A DNA stretch of 56,053 nucleotides from Collinsella aerofaciens (GTDB taxonomy: Bacteria; Actinomycetota; Coriobacteriia; Coriobacteriales; Coriobacteriaceae), in the NCBI RefSeq assembly GCF_015554145.1, contig NZ_JADNHZ010000011.1, positions 30,779 through 86,831 of the forward strand, written 5' to 3'. Of the stretch, positions 17,673 to 26,647 are shown piece by piece (position 1 is the first letter of the stretch; each line of letters opens with the position of its first letter). The notes beneath the pieces were generated by a model, which saw nothing but the letters and a program-made list of their open reading frames with translations, ran no database searches and was not told where the DNA came from. The position numbers and the translations under genes were made by a program.

Positions 17673-18084
17673 TCTGCTCCTCCTCGAGTGGCATTCTGAC
17701 AATCTGCACGCCCGAGCCGCGCCGACAGCGGATAGACGAGCCATCCTCGAAGCGGACTATCGGGGCGCGGCCGGTCGCGGTCGATTCGATTTCGATTGAG
17801 TTGACGTAGAGCTTCGCCCCATCGGGGAGGCGCAGCTTCATGTCTGGGACAATCACGATTCCATCGTCGGTCTGGGGCAGCTCAATCAACCCACGGTCAA
17901 CGGCTTCCAGAAGCGTCGAGGCGGTCTTTGCGTTCGCCTTCGCCTCGGAGTCCTCGTAGTAGTACTGGCTGCGAAGCTCTCCGTAAGCCGCGAGAAAATC
18001 ATCGACTGCTTCCTCGAGCTCCATCGTGTCAATCTGCCTGCGAAGCCGAGAGATTGCCTCGCTTACCTTGACCGCCGCCTTCAT
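17662..18084 (-). CDS. Hypothetical protein, 140 residues
   Basis: ATG at 18084 with GAGGTGG upstream is preferred over TTG at 18102. The N-terminal half is helical and acidic; the C-terminal half is beta-rich (LYVNSIEIESTATGR). First gene of an operon with the polytopic membrane protein and the TPM pseudogene, behind a class B leader. No family recognised. Confidence 0.6.
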   Translation of the reverse strand: MKAAVKVSEAISRLRRQIDTMELEEAVDDFLAAYGELRSQYYYEDSEAKANAKTASTLLEAVDRGLIELPQTDDGIVIVPDMKLRLPDGAKLYVNSIEIESTATGRAPIVRFEDGSSIRCRRGSGVQIVRMPLEEEQNAD

Positions 18085-18275
18085 CGAGACCACCTCGACC
18101 AAGCGCTCATCTGGTTTTCCGTCTGGGTGTCGTTACACTTCCGCAAACCTGTCATCTCCTGTCAGAACGTGCGGAGAGACGGTCCGAGTCATACCGAGTC
18201 AGTCAAGCGTAATCAAATTGGAATAGATAGCCGTGCCTCGCACGGTCGGGCGGTATATTCGTCTCTCCTGTTTCA

Positions 18276-18325
18276 TGGCGCTTGGGGTTACGCCAACACA
18301 CACAAAATATCATGAATCCGACGGT
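18276..18325 (-). promoter_or_regulatory. Class B leader hairpin and probable promoter, 18084 operon
   Basis: Hairpin 18276-18295 (TGGCG, loop TAACCCCAAG, CGCCA). Upstream on the minus strand TTGCCA and TATTTT are spaced about 18 nt. The leader is long (about 190 nt) and otherwise featureless. Confidence 0.5.
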
Positions 18326-18336
18326 CGTGGCAAATG

Positions 18337-19107
18337 TCAGACATCGAACAGAGAGTCCTCATCGTCATCGAATCCGTCATCGTCTTCGTCCACGGCGAAA
18401 TGCTTTCCGAGGGATGGGTTGGCGGGAGAATCGGAAGGGTCGGGATTTTCCGGCTCGGGAGAATAGTTGGACTCTCCCCCATCATCCGATTCGATGAGTT
18501 CCGCGCCGACCGCCTCCACGCTGTTTATCGACTCCTCCAGCTGTATTTCCTTGTATGCATCGATTGGGTAGCCGATAAGGTCACAAAGCTCCTCTTCGGT
18601 CATCTGAGGGTGAGCCTTCTTCATATACTTGTAAACAGACACTGCTTGGCGATTCATTGAGCTAACGTTGCTGTCCGTATAGGAGAGAACTCGTTTAGCC
18701 TCGAACCTGGCGCCGTTGATAAGCCAATCACCAGAACCCTGCCGCCAAAGGACATCCACTGTTCCGTTTGCACGCTGTACGATGATGCGGGAAATCTGTT
18801 TGATGCCTTCGCGGGAGCAGAGGAGCACGGAGGTCCCCAAGCGCCTCGATGCAGAGGTGAGGCTGACGGGGTCCCCTTTCGAATCCGTGAGACCTGGAAT
18901 ATCGACGCGCTGGCCCTGGGGTGTTGCGTCATACCAATAGAAATCAAGTCTTAGGCCAACTTTGTCTACGAGGTCGAGCCGTAAGTCGAGCTCGGTCATG
19001 ACGTTTCGGGCTGTCTTATCGCCCGCACTCATGGCATTGGTGGCGGTGAAGGCACTCGTGTCGAATTCCTTCATACGGCCGTTCTTGTACTCGATAGCAA
19101 TTATCAT
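18337..19107 (-). CDS. Mobilization-operon protein with acidic tail
   Basis: A 256-residue protein, ATG at 19107 preceded by AAGGAG that begins right after the relaxase stop. Residues 1-190 are a mixed fold ending in a helical region (MTEEELCDLIGYPIDAYKE); the last 60 residues are very acidic and Pro/Ser-rich (DEDDDGFDDDEDSLFDV). Third gene of the mob operon, so perhaps an auxiliary relaxosome or coupling factor. One TGTCAGACA iteron overlaps its stop codon. Confidence 0.6.
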   Translation of the reverse strand: MIIAIEYKNGRMKEFDTSAFTATNAMSAGDKTARNVMTELDLRLDLVDKVGLRLDFYWYDATPQGQRVDIPGLTDSKGDPVSLTSASRRLGTSVLLCSREGIKQISRIIVQRANGTVDVLWRQGSGDWLINGARFEAKRVLSYTDSNVSSMNRQAVSVYKYMKKAHPQMTEEELCDLIGYPIDAYKEIQLEESINSVEAVGAELIESDDGGESNYSPEPENPDPSDSPANPSLGKHFAVDEDDDGFDDDEDSLFDV

Positions 19108-19116
19108 GCCCACTCC

Positions 19117-20733
19117 TTAGTGATGTTTGGTTTTCTGAATCTCGGTCGCATCTTCCTGATGCTGAGAAATGCCGGTATTGGAAGAAGTGCCCGTCGGATT
19201 ATTTGCAGCGAGACCGCCATGGCCCTTCTCATCGCGAATGTCCGCCATTGCCTCGAGAATCTCGTCCTCGGTCATCTTCTTGCGTCGGCCATCGCCTGCT
19301 GAGGAAGTCTTTGGGTATTCTATGCCAAGTGAGTTAGCCAACGAGGAAGGGTACTCAACGTTAGAAACATGGCTCATTTGCTTGCGCGGGGCGGAATCAT
19401 TCTTCGCGATAGCCGATTTCAAGCGGTTCATGAGTTCCGTACCTTCTCGCGTACACGGCATAGCAGCCTTGGCGATCGCAAGTGCCGCGGAGCGCTCATC
19501 TTCGGTCATCCAGCGTTCGCGGCCCGGCAGGTTGTGTGCTCGTTGACGACGATCACCGTATTTCTCGGCCATCGTCTGCTCTATCGATTCCGCAGTATAT
19601 TGCCTACCGAGCGTTAAGCCCTTGACCTTCCTGGAGATGGGGTCGCTCGGATGATGGTAGACGAGGTCACCGTCTCGGTTGTAGTTGATTTGAACACCAA
19701 GTTCGTTCAACTTTGTTGCGAAGTCAACAGGGTCCTTGGATATTCGCATCGCGACGTCCACACGATCGCGAATGTCGTCCTTCCATGTCCAGCCTTCACG
19801 AGTCTCAATCTGTCTCTCCGCCATGGTATCGGAGTCACCAAATCCGCGCGGAACGACCAAACGCATCATACGTCCGTCATCGGTTGTCATAGTGGTGTAC
19901 GAAAGTCCGGCGATCTCGTTGGATTTGGTCGGGTCGGCTTTGCCGACCTTCAGACGCAGACTGGAAGATTCGCTACCCGTATATGTCTCGGGAATCATCT
20001 TCTCAACTGAATAGGTCTCTTCCATTTTCTCTTGCATGGCATCGCCGTAGTCCTTGATTTGAGCGCCTCTCGCTTCATTAGCGAGAACCCTGTCGAGTGC
20101 CGCCATTGCACGATCGAGTCTCTTACCGCGGGAGACTTGCAGACCCTTGGCATCCATCTCGGCCTGGGTGTAGGACTTGCCATCGGTAGCGAATGCGTGC
20201 CACCCGCGCTCGAGTGACATTGTCTGTAAGTCAGCTCGCATTGCTTGGACAACTTTGGTCGTGAGCAAACCGGAGATGCGGCGCTTGGTCTCGAGTTCGG
20301 TATTGTTGATGACTATGTGGGCGTGGAGGATGCCCTGCTTGCCTTGGACCCCGCGAGCTTTATTGTCATCGTGATAGGCAATCGCTACCTCGAAGCGACC
20401 GATTCCCTCCCCTTCCGGGCCGCGCGAATCGAACCATTTGGATGCCCACTCATTCACGAAATCGCGGAAGTCGTCGAGTTCTACGCCGTTATCCTTTTCG
20501 TCGAGCGAGATGATCATGTGCTCGTAAGTACGAACCTTGGTGTCCTTTTTGACCGGCACGTTGTTTCCGAAAATCTCGCGGGTTCGGTCCATCACTTTCG
20601 CCCAGTCGCGGCCTTTCCAGTCGCGATCGGTGAGGTTCAGGAAATCCTTGTCCAGGGCGCGGTCGTTCTTGAATAGATAGTAGCGAATCCATTTGACTGA
20701 GCTATGACCGGAGAGGGGCTTCATATAGGTCAT
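19117..20733 (-). CDS. Relaxase / mobilization nuclease
   Basis: A 538-residue protein of the Relaxase family (PF03432 type). Metal-binding HxH motif LHAHIVINNT (residues 136-145), an upstream His motif YEHMIISLD (70-78) and an N-terminal Tyr-containing segment (WIRYYLF, 15-21) that could carry the nicking Tyr. Relaxases nick oriT, stay covalently bound and lead the strand into the recipient. The C-terminal 300 residues are charged and probably structural. Its ATG overlaps the MobC-like stop by 4 bases (ATGA). No T4SS genes are visible, so it may be mobilizable rather than self-transmissible. Confidence 0.85.
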   Translation of the reverse strand: MTYMKPLSGHSSVKWIRYYLFKNDRALDKDFLNLTDRDWKGRDWAKVMDRTREIFGNNVPVKKDTKVRTYEHMIISLDEKDNGVELDDFRDFVNEWASKWFDSRGPEGEGIGRFEVAIAYHDDNKARGVQGKQGILHAHIVINNTELETKRRISGLLTTKVVQAMRADLQTMSLERGWHAFATDGKSYTQAEMDAKGLQVSRGKRLDRAMAALDRVLANEARGAQIKDYGDAMQEKMEETYSVEKMIPETYTGSESSSLRLKVGKADPTKSNEIAGLSYTTMTTDDGRMMRLVVPRGFGDSDTMAERQIETREGWTWKDDIRDRVDVAMRISKDPVDFATKLNELGVQINYNRDGDLVYHHPSDPISRKVKGLTLGRQYTAESIEQTMAEKYGDRRQRAHNLPGRERWMTEDERSAALAIAKAAMPCTREGTELMNRLKSAIAKNDSAPRKQMSHVSNVEYPSSLANSLGIEYPKTSSAGDGRRKKMTEDEILEAMADIRDEKGHGGLAANNPTGTSSNTGISQHQEDATEIQKTKHH

Positions 20734-21560
20734 GAGTTGCCCCCGTCCTCAAATTGGTCGAGTCGGAGTGTGGCGTGTTTTTTGCCGCGAACTCGTCGGC
20801 GGCGCTCGGGTTCGGTTTTATTGACAGGGGCCTCGGTTTGAACCAAGCCGATGGCAGTCAGGTTGACGGACGGTTTAGCGGACAGGGCCTCGACATCGGA
20901 TGCGAGAGTCTTGAGGCGCTCATAGATCGCCTTGTTCTGCTTTGAGAGGCGCTCATAGAGCTCAACAATCTCCGTTCGCTCATCCTGCGAGAGGGCGCGA
21001 TGGTTGCCGTACTTCTTGATGATGCGATTCAGGGCACGGACTGCCTGGTTGTAGTTGACGCCGATGGCGCGGACCTCGTTGGAGATTGATTCGAGCATGC
21101 TGTCGGTAATGGCTTGGATTGCCAAACTATTCGTTTGGCTGTCGGGCTGTATGAGGGCGAGGTCTGGGCCGAGCGGACGGGTGAGCGATTCGGAGCCCGG
21201 TGTGGCATGGCGGATGGATGTAAGGTCGAGCGTGACAGGGAGCGCGATGAGCGTGCGGAGGTAGTCGCTGCGACTCGCGTTGAGGGCATCAGCTCGGGAG
21301 TCGAGGGCGGTCAGGTCTGCGGTCGGGAGGCGGACCGTGATGCGGCGGGTGGCGGGTTGTGAGGCGTTTGGAGGCGGCAAAATGTCGGACAGGCAGGCCG
21401 TAGGCATTTCGTGTGACTGGCTGGGCTGCGCTTGGGTCGACATGGAGGTCGGCGTTTGGGGCTGCAAAATGTCAGACATTTGGGATGCGTCGGGGCTATT
21501 GCCTGACAAATTGGGTGTGGCGGTCTGGGATTCATTTTCATCTGTCGAAATGTCTGACAT
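20730..21560 (-). CDS. MobC-like ribbon-helix-helix relaxosome protein
   Basis: A 276-residue protein. Residues about 70-105 form an RHH DNA-binding domain (RITVRLPTADLTALDSRA ... SRSDYLRTLI); residues 160-180 hold the MobC-type pattern IGVNYNQAVRALNRI, normally followed by a helical C-terminus as here. The N-terminal 65 residues are low complexity with three MSDI/LSDI tetrapeptides. These are encoded by iteron copies (ATGTCTGACATT), and the start codon itself lies in an iteron at 21547-21563. This suggests autoregulation by binding its own start region. Confidence 0.8.
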   Translation of the reverse strand: MSDISTDENESQTATPNLSGNSPDASQMSDILQPQTPTSMSTQAQPSQSHEMPTACLSDILPPPNASQPATRRITVRLPTADLTALDSRADALNASRSDYLRTLIALPVTLDLTSIRHATPGSESLTRPLGPDLALIQPDSQTNSLAIQAITDSMLESISNEVRAIGVNYNQAVRALNRIIKKYGNHRALSQDERTEIVELYERLSKQNKAIYERLKTLASDVEALSAKPSVNLTAIGLVQTEAPVNKTEPERRRRVRGKKHATLRLDQFEDGGNS

Positions 21561-22070
21561 TTCGTATCTCCTTAACTACGGCCGATGGTGAGCTTCGCGA
21601 GCAGGCCGTCCGTCAAGCGGATCAAAATGTCTGACAGCCTGTCTGACATTTTGCTTGACGGGAGCGAGCGGAGCGACGCGATTACAGGCCGCTAGCGGCC
21701 CCAGCTGCGGCTTTGCCGCAGGTTCAATGTCTGACATTCCTAATGTCTGACGTTGAACGAAGCTGGCGTGCAAAATGGCCTTATGGGTAGTTTGGGGCAC
21801 GTTTTTAGGTTGGCTCAGGTGTTGCCGCAGCGGCATCCACAATTGGCAAGGCCGTTTTGCACCTGCCGCCTGACCGCAGGGCAGGCGGCCGCGCCGCGGG
21901 GTGATCGGCCCCTGCTTGGGGCGAATTCTGCTATCCCGTGGCCCGTGGTCGGGACGTTGGGAAATGTCTGACAGGTTGCTATCACTTGCCCGGTAAATGT
22001 CTGACAATCCTACAGACGGGGAGCTTAAATGTCTGACAGGGCATAAGATTCGTGATATATGTCCGACAAT
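21381..22070. repeat. Iteron-like array (AAATGTCTGACA), probable oriT or origin
   Basis: At least eleven copies of TGTCTGACA or a one-base variant lie at about 21381, 21468, 21548, 21625, 21639, 21726, 21741, 21962, 21995, 22027 and 22057, in both orientations, with an outlier at 18333. Copies are spread over the mobC 5' end and the gene-free 500 bases upstream of it, next to a GC-rich segment (21660-21720). Position beside mobC and relaxase favours oriT or an operator; a replication origin is also possible. Confidence 0.7.
21822..21836. promoter_or_regulatory. Near-palindrome TTGCCGCAGCGGCAT
   Basis: 14 of 15 bases match the palindrome of the surface genes. It lies inside the iteron region with no start codon at the usual distance, so its role is unclear. 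Confidence 0.35.
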
Positions 22071-22730
22071 GAAACAGATAGGGAATAGGTCTAGCAAAGA
22101 GGTTACGGGCGATGAAAGTAGGTGTGTTCTGAAGATGCGCTTGGAAGGCGAACGTAGTAATCTGCGATTCGGATCAGGTGGCGCACTCCCCTACTTGCTG
22201 AGTGGTTCAGTAGTCTGGGATCGAGTTCTGATGTGTGTGCGGCAATTAGTAAGTTATATACGGGTTCCGATTTGAACAAGGGCGGGAGTAGTCGACAACA
22301 AACTATTTGTAAGGTTGAATGGGTTCTAGCAATCAGATTTGAACGCTGATCTGGTTGTTGTTCGGTACCGAAATCGACATTTGCAAATGCTTTTGTATAA
22401 ACTTGGAAAGTCGGTAAATGGGTTTCGTGCAACGCAAAACGATGGTGCGATCGCTTCGTGTTTGATGATTGCTGGCAAACAGAAAGCAAGTTCTTTCAAT
22501 TTAGAAACGCAAATTGACTGCGTATTATTGAAGGGCGGATAGCTGAAATAGAAAAGGAAAGCGCTTCGCGTACCGATTGATGCACGCCGTAAATTAAAAC
22601 TGGTTGTAGTTCTGAAACTGAAAACGTTATTCGATATAAAGGAAATCAAAAACTGCTGGAAGTTTTTATTGCACAGCAATATGGGGTATTCAAGTCGTTT
22701 GCGAAGCTATTTTCGCCTTTGGATAAAAAG

Positions 22731-22782
22731 AATAATAACAAATAGTGATACTGCGGAGTGCCATTCAAGGCACTCCGCTTGG
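22731..22782. repeat. Repeat block with hairpin, copy 1
   Basis: GAATAATAACAAA, about 9 bases, then GCGGAGTGCC-ATTCAA-GGCACTCCGC. Near-identical to 23125-23176. Terminator-like on the minus strand, where the T-rich TTTGTTATTATTC follows. Confidence 0.7.
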
Positions 22783-23124
22783 TTTGCAAATTGCTTTAAA
22801 TCACACGCAGGATAGTACCCGTAACCATAAATTACAAACTGAAATCAGCGTGCGTAAAGGACGGAAGTAATTGCTGAAGAAAATAAAAGAGCGGTAGAAA
22901 CATATGGACATGGGTGAGCTGATAGGTTTCCGTTCTCGCCTTTGCGTGTCAGTCAGGCATTAGCTTCTGCCATATTTGATGGGATGCAATGGCAATCCTA
23001 ACGAGCGGGTAGATAGATTCCGTTTGATTCCTAAAAAGCAAACGGGCAAAAATACGCAGAATACAATCCCAAATAGGCTGCGCAATTCAAATGCATCGGC
23101 ATTTCGATGGAATTATAAGAATAT

Positions 23125-23176
23125 GAATAATAACAAACAGCGATGCCGCGGAGTGCCATTCAAGGCACTCCGCATG
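23125..23176. repeat. Repeat block with hairpin, copy 2
   Basis: Same 50-base block as 22731-22782 with a few substitutions; the hairpin arms are unchanged. Confidence 0.7.
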
Positions 23177-23622
23177 CCTTTCAATTAGTCTCTAGTTGTT
23201 ATTTGGTTGGTTTCTGGACTGCAATTTAGAACTGGAATTCGGTCTGCCCTATAAGAATCTCAACCCTGCTGAATACATGTTCGCGGTTGTTTTGAAGCAA
23301 AAGCAGTGCATCGGTAATTGAAAATCTTTAGGACGGTGAGTTGAAATCAAATAGCAAAGTACATCTAAATCATCGTCTAAAAGCCTGTGAAGATGCTCAA
23401 CCTATTCATGCATGAAACAGGCGGCAAAAAAATGTCGCACCTCGGCCGCGAAATTAAAAACTATCGGTCGAATAAAGTCCTGCCAGGCTCTTGTGCAACG
23501 AGCGGATGAACATCAAATCAGCTATCAAGACTGCTTTTGAAGAAAGAAATTGGGTCAATCCAAAATGAATTGACCCAATAATATGAGGCTGGGAATATAT
23601 AAGGAGGAGGGTACGGATAATC

Positions 23623-24393
23623 CTAAAGGAAGAACTGATCGTCCTTTTCTTCCTTTTCAGACTGTTCTTCAAGCTCGAAATCAACCTTCCAATCGCCGCG
23701 AACGACGCGGACGATAATCAAGCCAATCGTAAACGCTACGATAACGAATACGTAGATTGCCTCAAACATAAACAGCTTTTGGAATAGATAGACGGCTGCA
23801 AGCGCTTCTGCCTTTGCCGCCGAAGCCATCCATTCATGCTTGATAACCTCAAAGAAGATGATAGATGCAATCGAGAAGACAATCGATCCGATCGATACGC
23901 CACTGAGAAGTTTGCAAAGAATACTCGTGCGTATCGCGGCTGAAATATCTTCGACCAGCTTCTCAAGTTTTGCATGGATGCTATCAATGAACTGCTTTCG
24001 TTTATCAGCTCGCCGCTGTTTCTTCTCGGCTCGAACCTGTTTCTTTTTGAGGGCGTTTTCCTCTTTAATCTGCTTTGCTCCGAGTCGTTCGGCCTTTCTT
24101 TTCTCAATTGCCTCGGCTCGGAGCTTCTCCTCGTTGCGCTTGTGTTCAGCTTTGATTCGATCGATAATTTCGCAATATTCATCATGTGAGACGATCTTTA
24201 GGTCGCTTGTGCCTGGGTGTTGCAATCCAGGGCGACAATCTGCGCAGGCCTTACCGCAGGAAAAGAGTTTCGTTCGGGAACAGCCACACTCACAGCGCTT
24301 GCATGGAGAATAGAGTCCGTCGCAGTTACGGTTCTCGAGTTCGGTTTCGACTATCGCCTTTAAATCTAAATCAACCAGTTTCTTGCGCTTCAT
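23623..24393 (-). CDS. Cys-rich, coiled-coil membrane protein
   Basis: A 256-residue protein of unknown family. Residues 29-54 hold clustered Cys (CKRCECGCSRTKLFSCGKAC, then ADC) that probably bind zinc. A long charged coiled coil (about 75-140, rich in KAERLGAKQIKEE-type sequence) leads to two membrane helices (about 165-187 and 210-233) and an acidic tail. Both ends likely face the cytosol. Seven bases downstream of the 24400 gene, with GGTGGAG before the ATG, so they form an operon. Confidence 0.65.
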   Translation of the reverse strand: MKRKKLVDLDLKAIVETELENRNCDGLYSPCKRCECGCSRTKLFSCGKACADCRPGLQHPGTSDLKIVSHDEYCEIIDRIKAEHKRNEEKLRAEAIEKRKAERLGAKQIKEENALKKKQVRAEKKQRRADKRKQFIDSIHAKLEKLVEDISAAIRTSILCKLLSGVSIGSIVFSIASIIFFEVIKHEWMASAAKAEALAAVYLFQKLFMFEAIYVFVIVAFTIGLIIVRVVRGDWKVDFELEEQSEKEEKDDQFFL

Positions 24394-24399
24394 CTGTTG

Positions 24400-24843
24400 C
24401 TACTCCACCTTGCCGAGGTCGATGCAGTATGGGGCGATTCGATAGCCGTTGGGCGCCTCTTTTGTTCCGACCCTGTCTTTGTATTTGAAGAGGAGGACAC
24501 GATGACCGACCAGATCGCGTTCCCAAATCTTCTTTACCGCGCTCTTATGGTTGGAATCAACGCGCTCGGAACGGATCTTCTCCTCCTTTTCTCCGTTGTC
24601 CGCTTGGAACTTGATCAGGTAACGCTTCGAAGATTCCTCGAACTCAATCGAGTTAATCGTTGCCGCGATTCGTACCGAACGGCCAATTATGGAGGGCAAC
24701 GAGCGCTCGGCTGTGAGACGTTCCAGCTTTAGCATTTCCTGGGCAACGGCGAGTTCTAGGTTCTCGCCCTTCCTGCCGCTCAAGAGCAAGGCGAAATACG
24801 CCATACGAATGGTTGCCGGGTCGAATTGGGCATCGTTATCCAT
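24400..24843 (-). CDS. Hypothetical protein under the palindrome element
   Basis: A 147-residue soluble protein, no family recognised. Helical N-terminus followed by a beta-rich, OB-like region (VRIAATINSIEFEESSKRYL ... HRVLLFKYKDRVGTKEAP). Strong AGGAGG ribosome site. The TTGCCGCAGCGGCAA palindrome lies 64 nt upstream of the ATG, linking it to the surface-protein set, although it shows no export signal. Confidence 0.6.
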   Translation of the reverse strand: MDNDAQFDPATIRMAYFALLLSGRKGENLELAVAQEMLKLERLTAERSLPSIIGRSVRIAATINSIEFEESSKRYLIKFQADNGEKEEKIRSERVDSNHKSAVKKIWERDLVGHRVLLFKYKDRVGTKEAPNGYRIAPYCIDLGKVE

Positions 24844-24907
24844 CTGTCCTCCTAATGTGGGAATTAGTTCTTACATCTTGGGACAGGGTTGATATATCCA
24901 GTGTGAT

Positions 24908-24922
24908 TTGCCGCAGCGGCAA
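24908..24922. promoter_or_regulatory. Palindrome TTGCCGCAGCGGCAA at 24.9 kb
   Basis: Perfect palindrome, 64 nt upstream of the minus-strand start at 24843 and 170 nt upstream of the plus-strand HTH gene. Confidence 0.6.
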
Positions 24923-25050
24923 TCCCATGAGCGAACCGAGGGCTATCGAGGGGCGATTCAGTAGTGCTTTCAGTACTGTTTTCGGTGCTGTTGGCAGTGA
25001 TCGGGCATCGGCCGATCGCATTGTCGCGTCTAGGAAATAGCTAGAATGGC

Positions 25051-25056
25051 TATAAT
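25051..25056 (+). promoter_or_regulatory. -10 box of the 25093 HTH gene
   Basis: Consensus TATAAT 36 nt before the GTG start; no good -35 box is visible. Confidence 0.5.
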
Positions 25057-25092
25057 CGGGATAGACTATCGTATATCTGAAAGAGGTATCCA

Positions 25093-25356
25093 GTGCTTGA
25101 ACGAATCGGTTCGTCCGACGCTATTCGCTATATGGTGCAGGATTGCGGTATGACACTGCAGGATGCATCGATTAAAACCGGCAAGCAGAAAGGCAGTTTG
25201 TCAACGCGACTGCACAACAATACGCGATTCACCATCGATGAGTTTGTCAAGATCTGCGATGCGTGCGGCTGGCAGCTCGTACTTAAACGCGGAAACAAAC
25301 AGTTCGACCTGCGTGGGATTGACGAGAACAAACCGCGGACCGATGTGAAAAAGTAG
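25093..25356 (+). CDS. Small HTH DNA-binding protein
   Basis: An 87-residue protein, GTG start behind AAAGAGG. Residues 17-60 fit an XRE-type helix-turn-helix (MTLQDASIKTGKQKGSLSTR, then FTIDEFVKICDACGWQLVLK). Similar small proteins regulate plasmid or phage genes. It is one of few plus-strand genes and faces away from the mob region, with its own -10 box. Confidence 0.7.
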   Translation: MLERIGSSDAIRYMVQDCGMTLQDASIKTGKQKGSLSTRLHNNTRFTIDEFVKICDACGWQLVLKRGNKQFDLRGIDENKPRTDVKK

Positions 25357-25364
25357 CGCTCTGA

Positions 25365-25619
25365 TCAGCTTTCGTCGCGTTTATTCCAGTAATTGCATCG
25401 GTTCGAATGGGCTGTCTCGAACTCATGGCCGTCCCTGCGGTGGCATATGTACTCAACTTTCGTATCTTCGGGACGGTGCAAATCGTCCCGAACGTTTCCG
25501 TTGCAAGTGCAACAGAGGCAGTCCGCGCATTTTCGTTTGGCATTTTCGGCTTGTTCCAAGGAGCGCCATTCTGCTCTGATCATTCCATCGCTTATGGTCA
25601 TTGATAGCTCACTTTCCAT
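25365..25619 (-). CDS. Small Cys-rich protein
   Basis: An 84-residue protein with Cys clusters (CADCLCCTCNG, then CHRRDGH and NRCNYW), a probable zinc-binding module. It converges on the HTH gene with 8 bases between their stops. A second ATG at 25601 has a better-spaced ribosome site. Function unknown. Confidence 0.55.
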   Translation of the reverse strand: MESELSMTISDGMIRAEWRSLEQAENAKRKCADCLCCTCNGNVRDDLHRPEDTKVEYICHRRDGHEFETAHSNRCNYWNKRDES

Positions 25620-25705
25620 TCATCATCCAATAGAAGCGATGCCGCGGCATGCTTCGTGCTGGGTCTAGCCATTGGGTTGCAACTGTTTCAGCCCACACGC
25701 CTGTC

Positions 25706-26476
25706 TTAGACGTATGCGAAATCTACAACGGTCTTGCCGTCGGCCATGAGTTGCTTGGAGGCAGCCAGGGCTGCAAGGTTGTCGATACGCTCCTGTTTCA
25801 AAAGGGTCCCGAGACGGGTCATAGGGTGATACGGCATCGGATTGGGTTTGCTTTCGAGAAGTTCGGCGGTTCGGTACTCGATCGCATCAGCGTAATCCTC
25901 CAGGAAGTCCCAGGCCTCGTCTACCGGCAGCATCGTATCGCGCTTGGGGTTCTTCCAGTCTTTTACCGAGCGACCTGTAATGCCCAGCCCCATTGCAATC
26001 TCTGACGTCGGCACTCCCAAGATATCTGCCCAGGCGGAAAACTCGGCCTTCGGATCGAGGTCGGGAAAATCGTCCAGGTGCTGCTCGATCCATTCATCAT
26101 CGCGGCACGCATAGACAAATGAGCACTCTATATCCTTAGCCTCAAGTTGGTCGGCAACGAGATGACTCGCTAGTTTGTAGAGGCCCATCGGTTCGGTCTC
26201 GGGCAGATCCTCGTCGCGATACCAGCGAAGGATATGTCGGCCGAACTTCTCGGCAGACTCATTCGCTTCATTCAGGCAATGCATTGTAAGGTTTCCGAGC
26301 TTCTCGGTTTGGTCGTAGACCCAATCAAAGGCGTCCTTGACCGGAACGCAATCGAGTTCGGGGTCGAGCCATTTGCGCACGCTCGACACGCGGACATCGA
26401 TGCCTCGTGCGAGGTCTTCGGGCTTGAGCCACAAGTTATCGAGCTGGGCCTGCATTGAACATTTGAAGTCGAACAT
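25706..26476 (-). CDS. Protein with two HTH-like domains
   Basis: A 256-residue protein (ATG 26476, AGGAAGGA upstream). Two similar units, LKPEDLARGIDVRVSSVRKW (residues about 16-35) and VPTSEIAMGLGITGRSVKDW (about 155-174), each followed by Pro-Val and a helical segment (VKDAFDWVYD and VDEAWDFLED). Both look like XRE/DUF1870-type DNA-binding folds, so a duplicated regulator is likely. Confidence 0.65.
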   Translation of the reverse strand: MFDFKCSMQAQLDNLWLKPEDLARGIDVRVSSVRKWLDPELDCVPVKDAFDWVYDQTEKLGNLTMHCLNEANESAEKFGRHILRWYRDEDLPETEPMGLYKLASHLVADQLEAKDIECSFVYACRDDEWIEQHLDDFPDLDPKAEFSAWADILGVPTSEIAMGLGITGRSVKDWKNPKRDTMLPVDEAWDFLEDYADAIEYRTAELLESKPNPMPYHPMTRLGTLLKQERIDNLAALAASKQLMADGKTVVDFAYV

Positions 26477-26647
26477 AATCGTTCCTTCCTGTAGCGGGGT
26501 CGCATGACTCATTGCAGTCATGCATTTTGTCTAATTCTATCAGTACGATAGCGAACCAACTCCACTCAAATCGGCGCTAATTTTCCTATGGCCATATATA
26601 GGAAATGGATGGGGAGGGCATCGCCCTCCCCTATTTGGTGTCGGTCG

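Larger units (their letters stand above)
22071..23622. other. Gene-free AT-richer region
   Basis: About 1.5 kb without a supportable gene. Short ORFs at 22339-22542 and 22976-23188 lack ribosome sites and coding character. It holds two copies of a 50-base block (22731-22782 and 23125-23176) consisting of GAATAATAACAAA followed by a perfect 10-bp hairpin. It may contain non-coding RNAs or degraded genes. Confidence 0.5.

Noticed and set aside
21381-22070. TGTCTGACA copies as a CRISPR array
   Set aside because: Units are short, in both orientations and irregularly spaced, and no cas genes are present.
21576-22097. 173-codon minus-strand ORF in the iteron region
   Set aside because: No ribosome site or family; it runs through repeats and GC-rich inverted sequence, better explained as oriT-like DNA.
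22339-23188. Short ORFs in the AT-rich region
   Set aside because: Lack ribosome sites and look random; the region is more likely non-coding.
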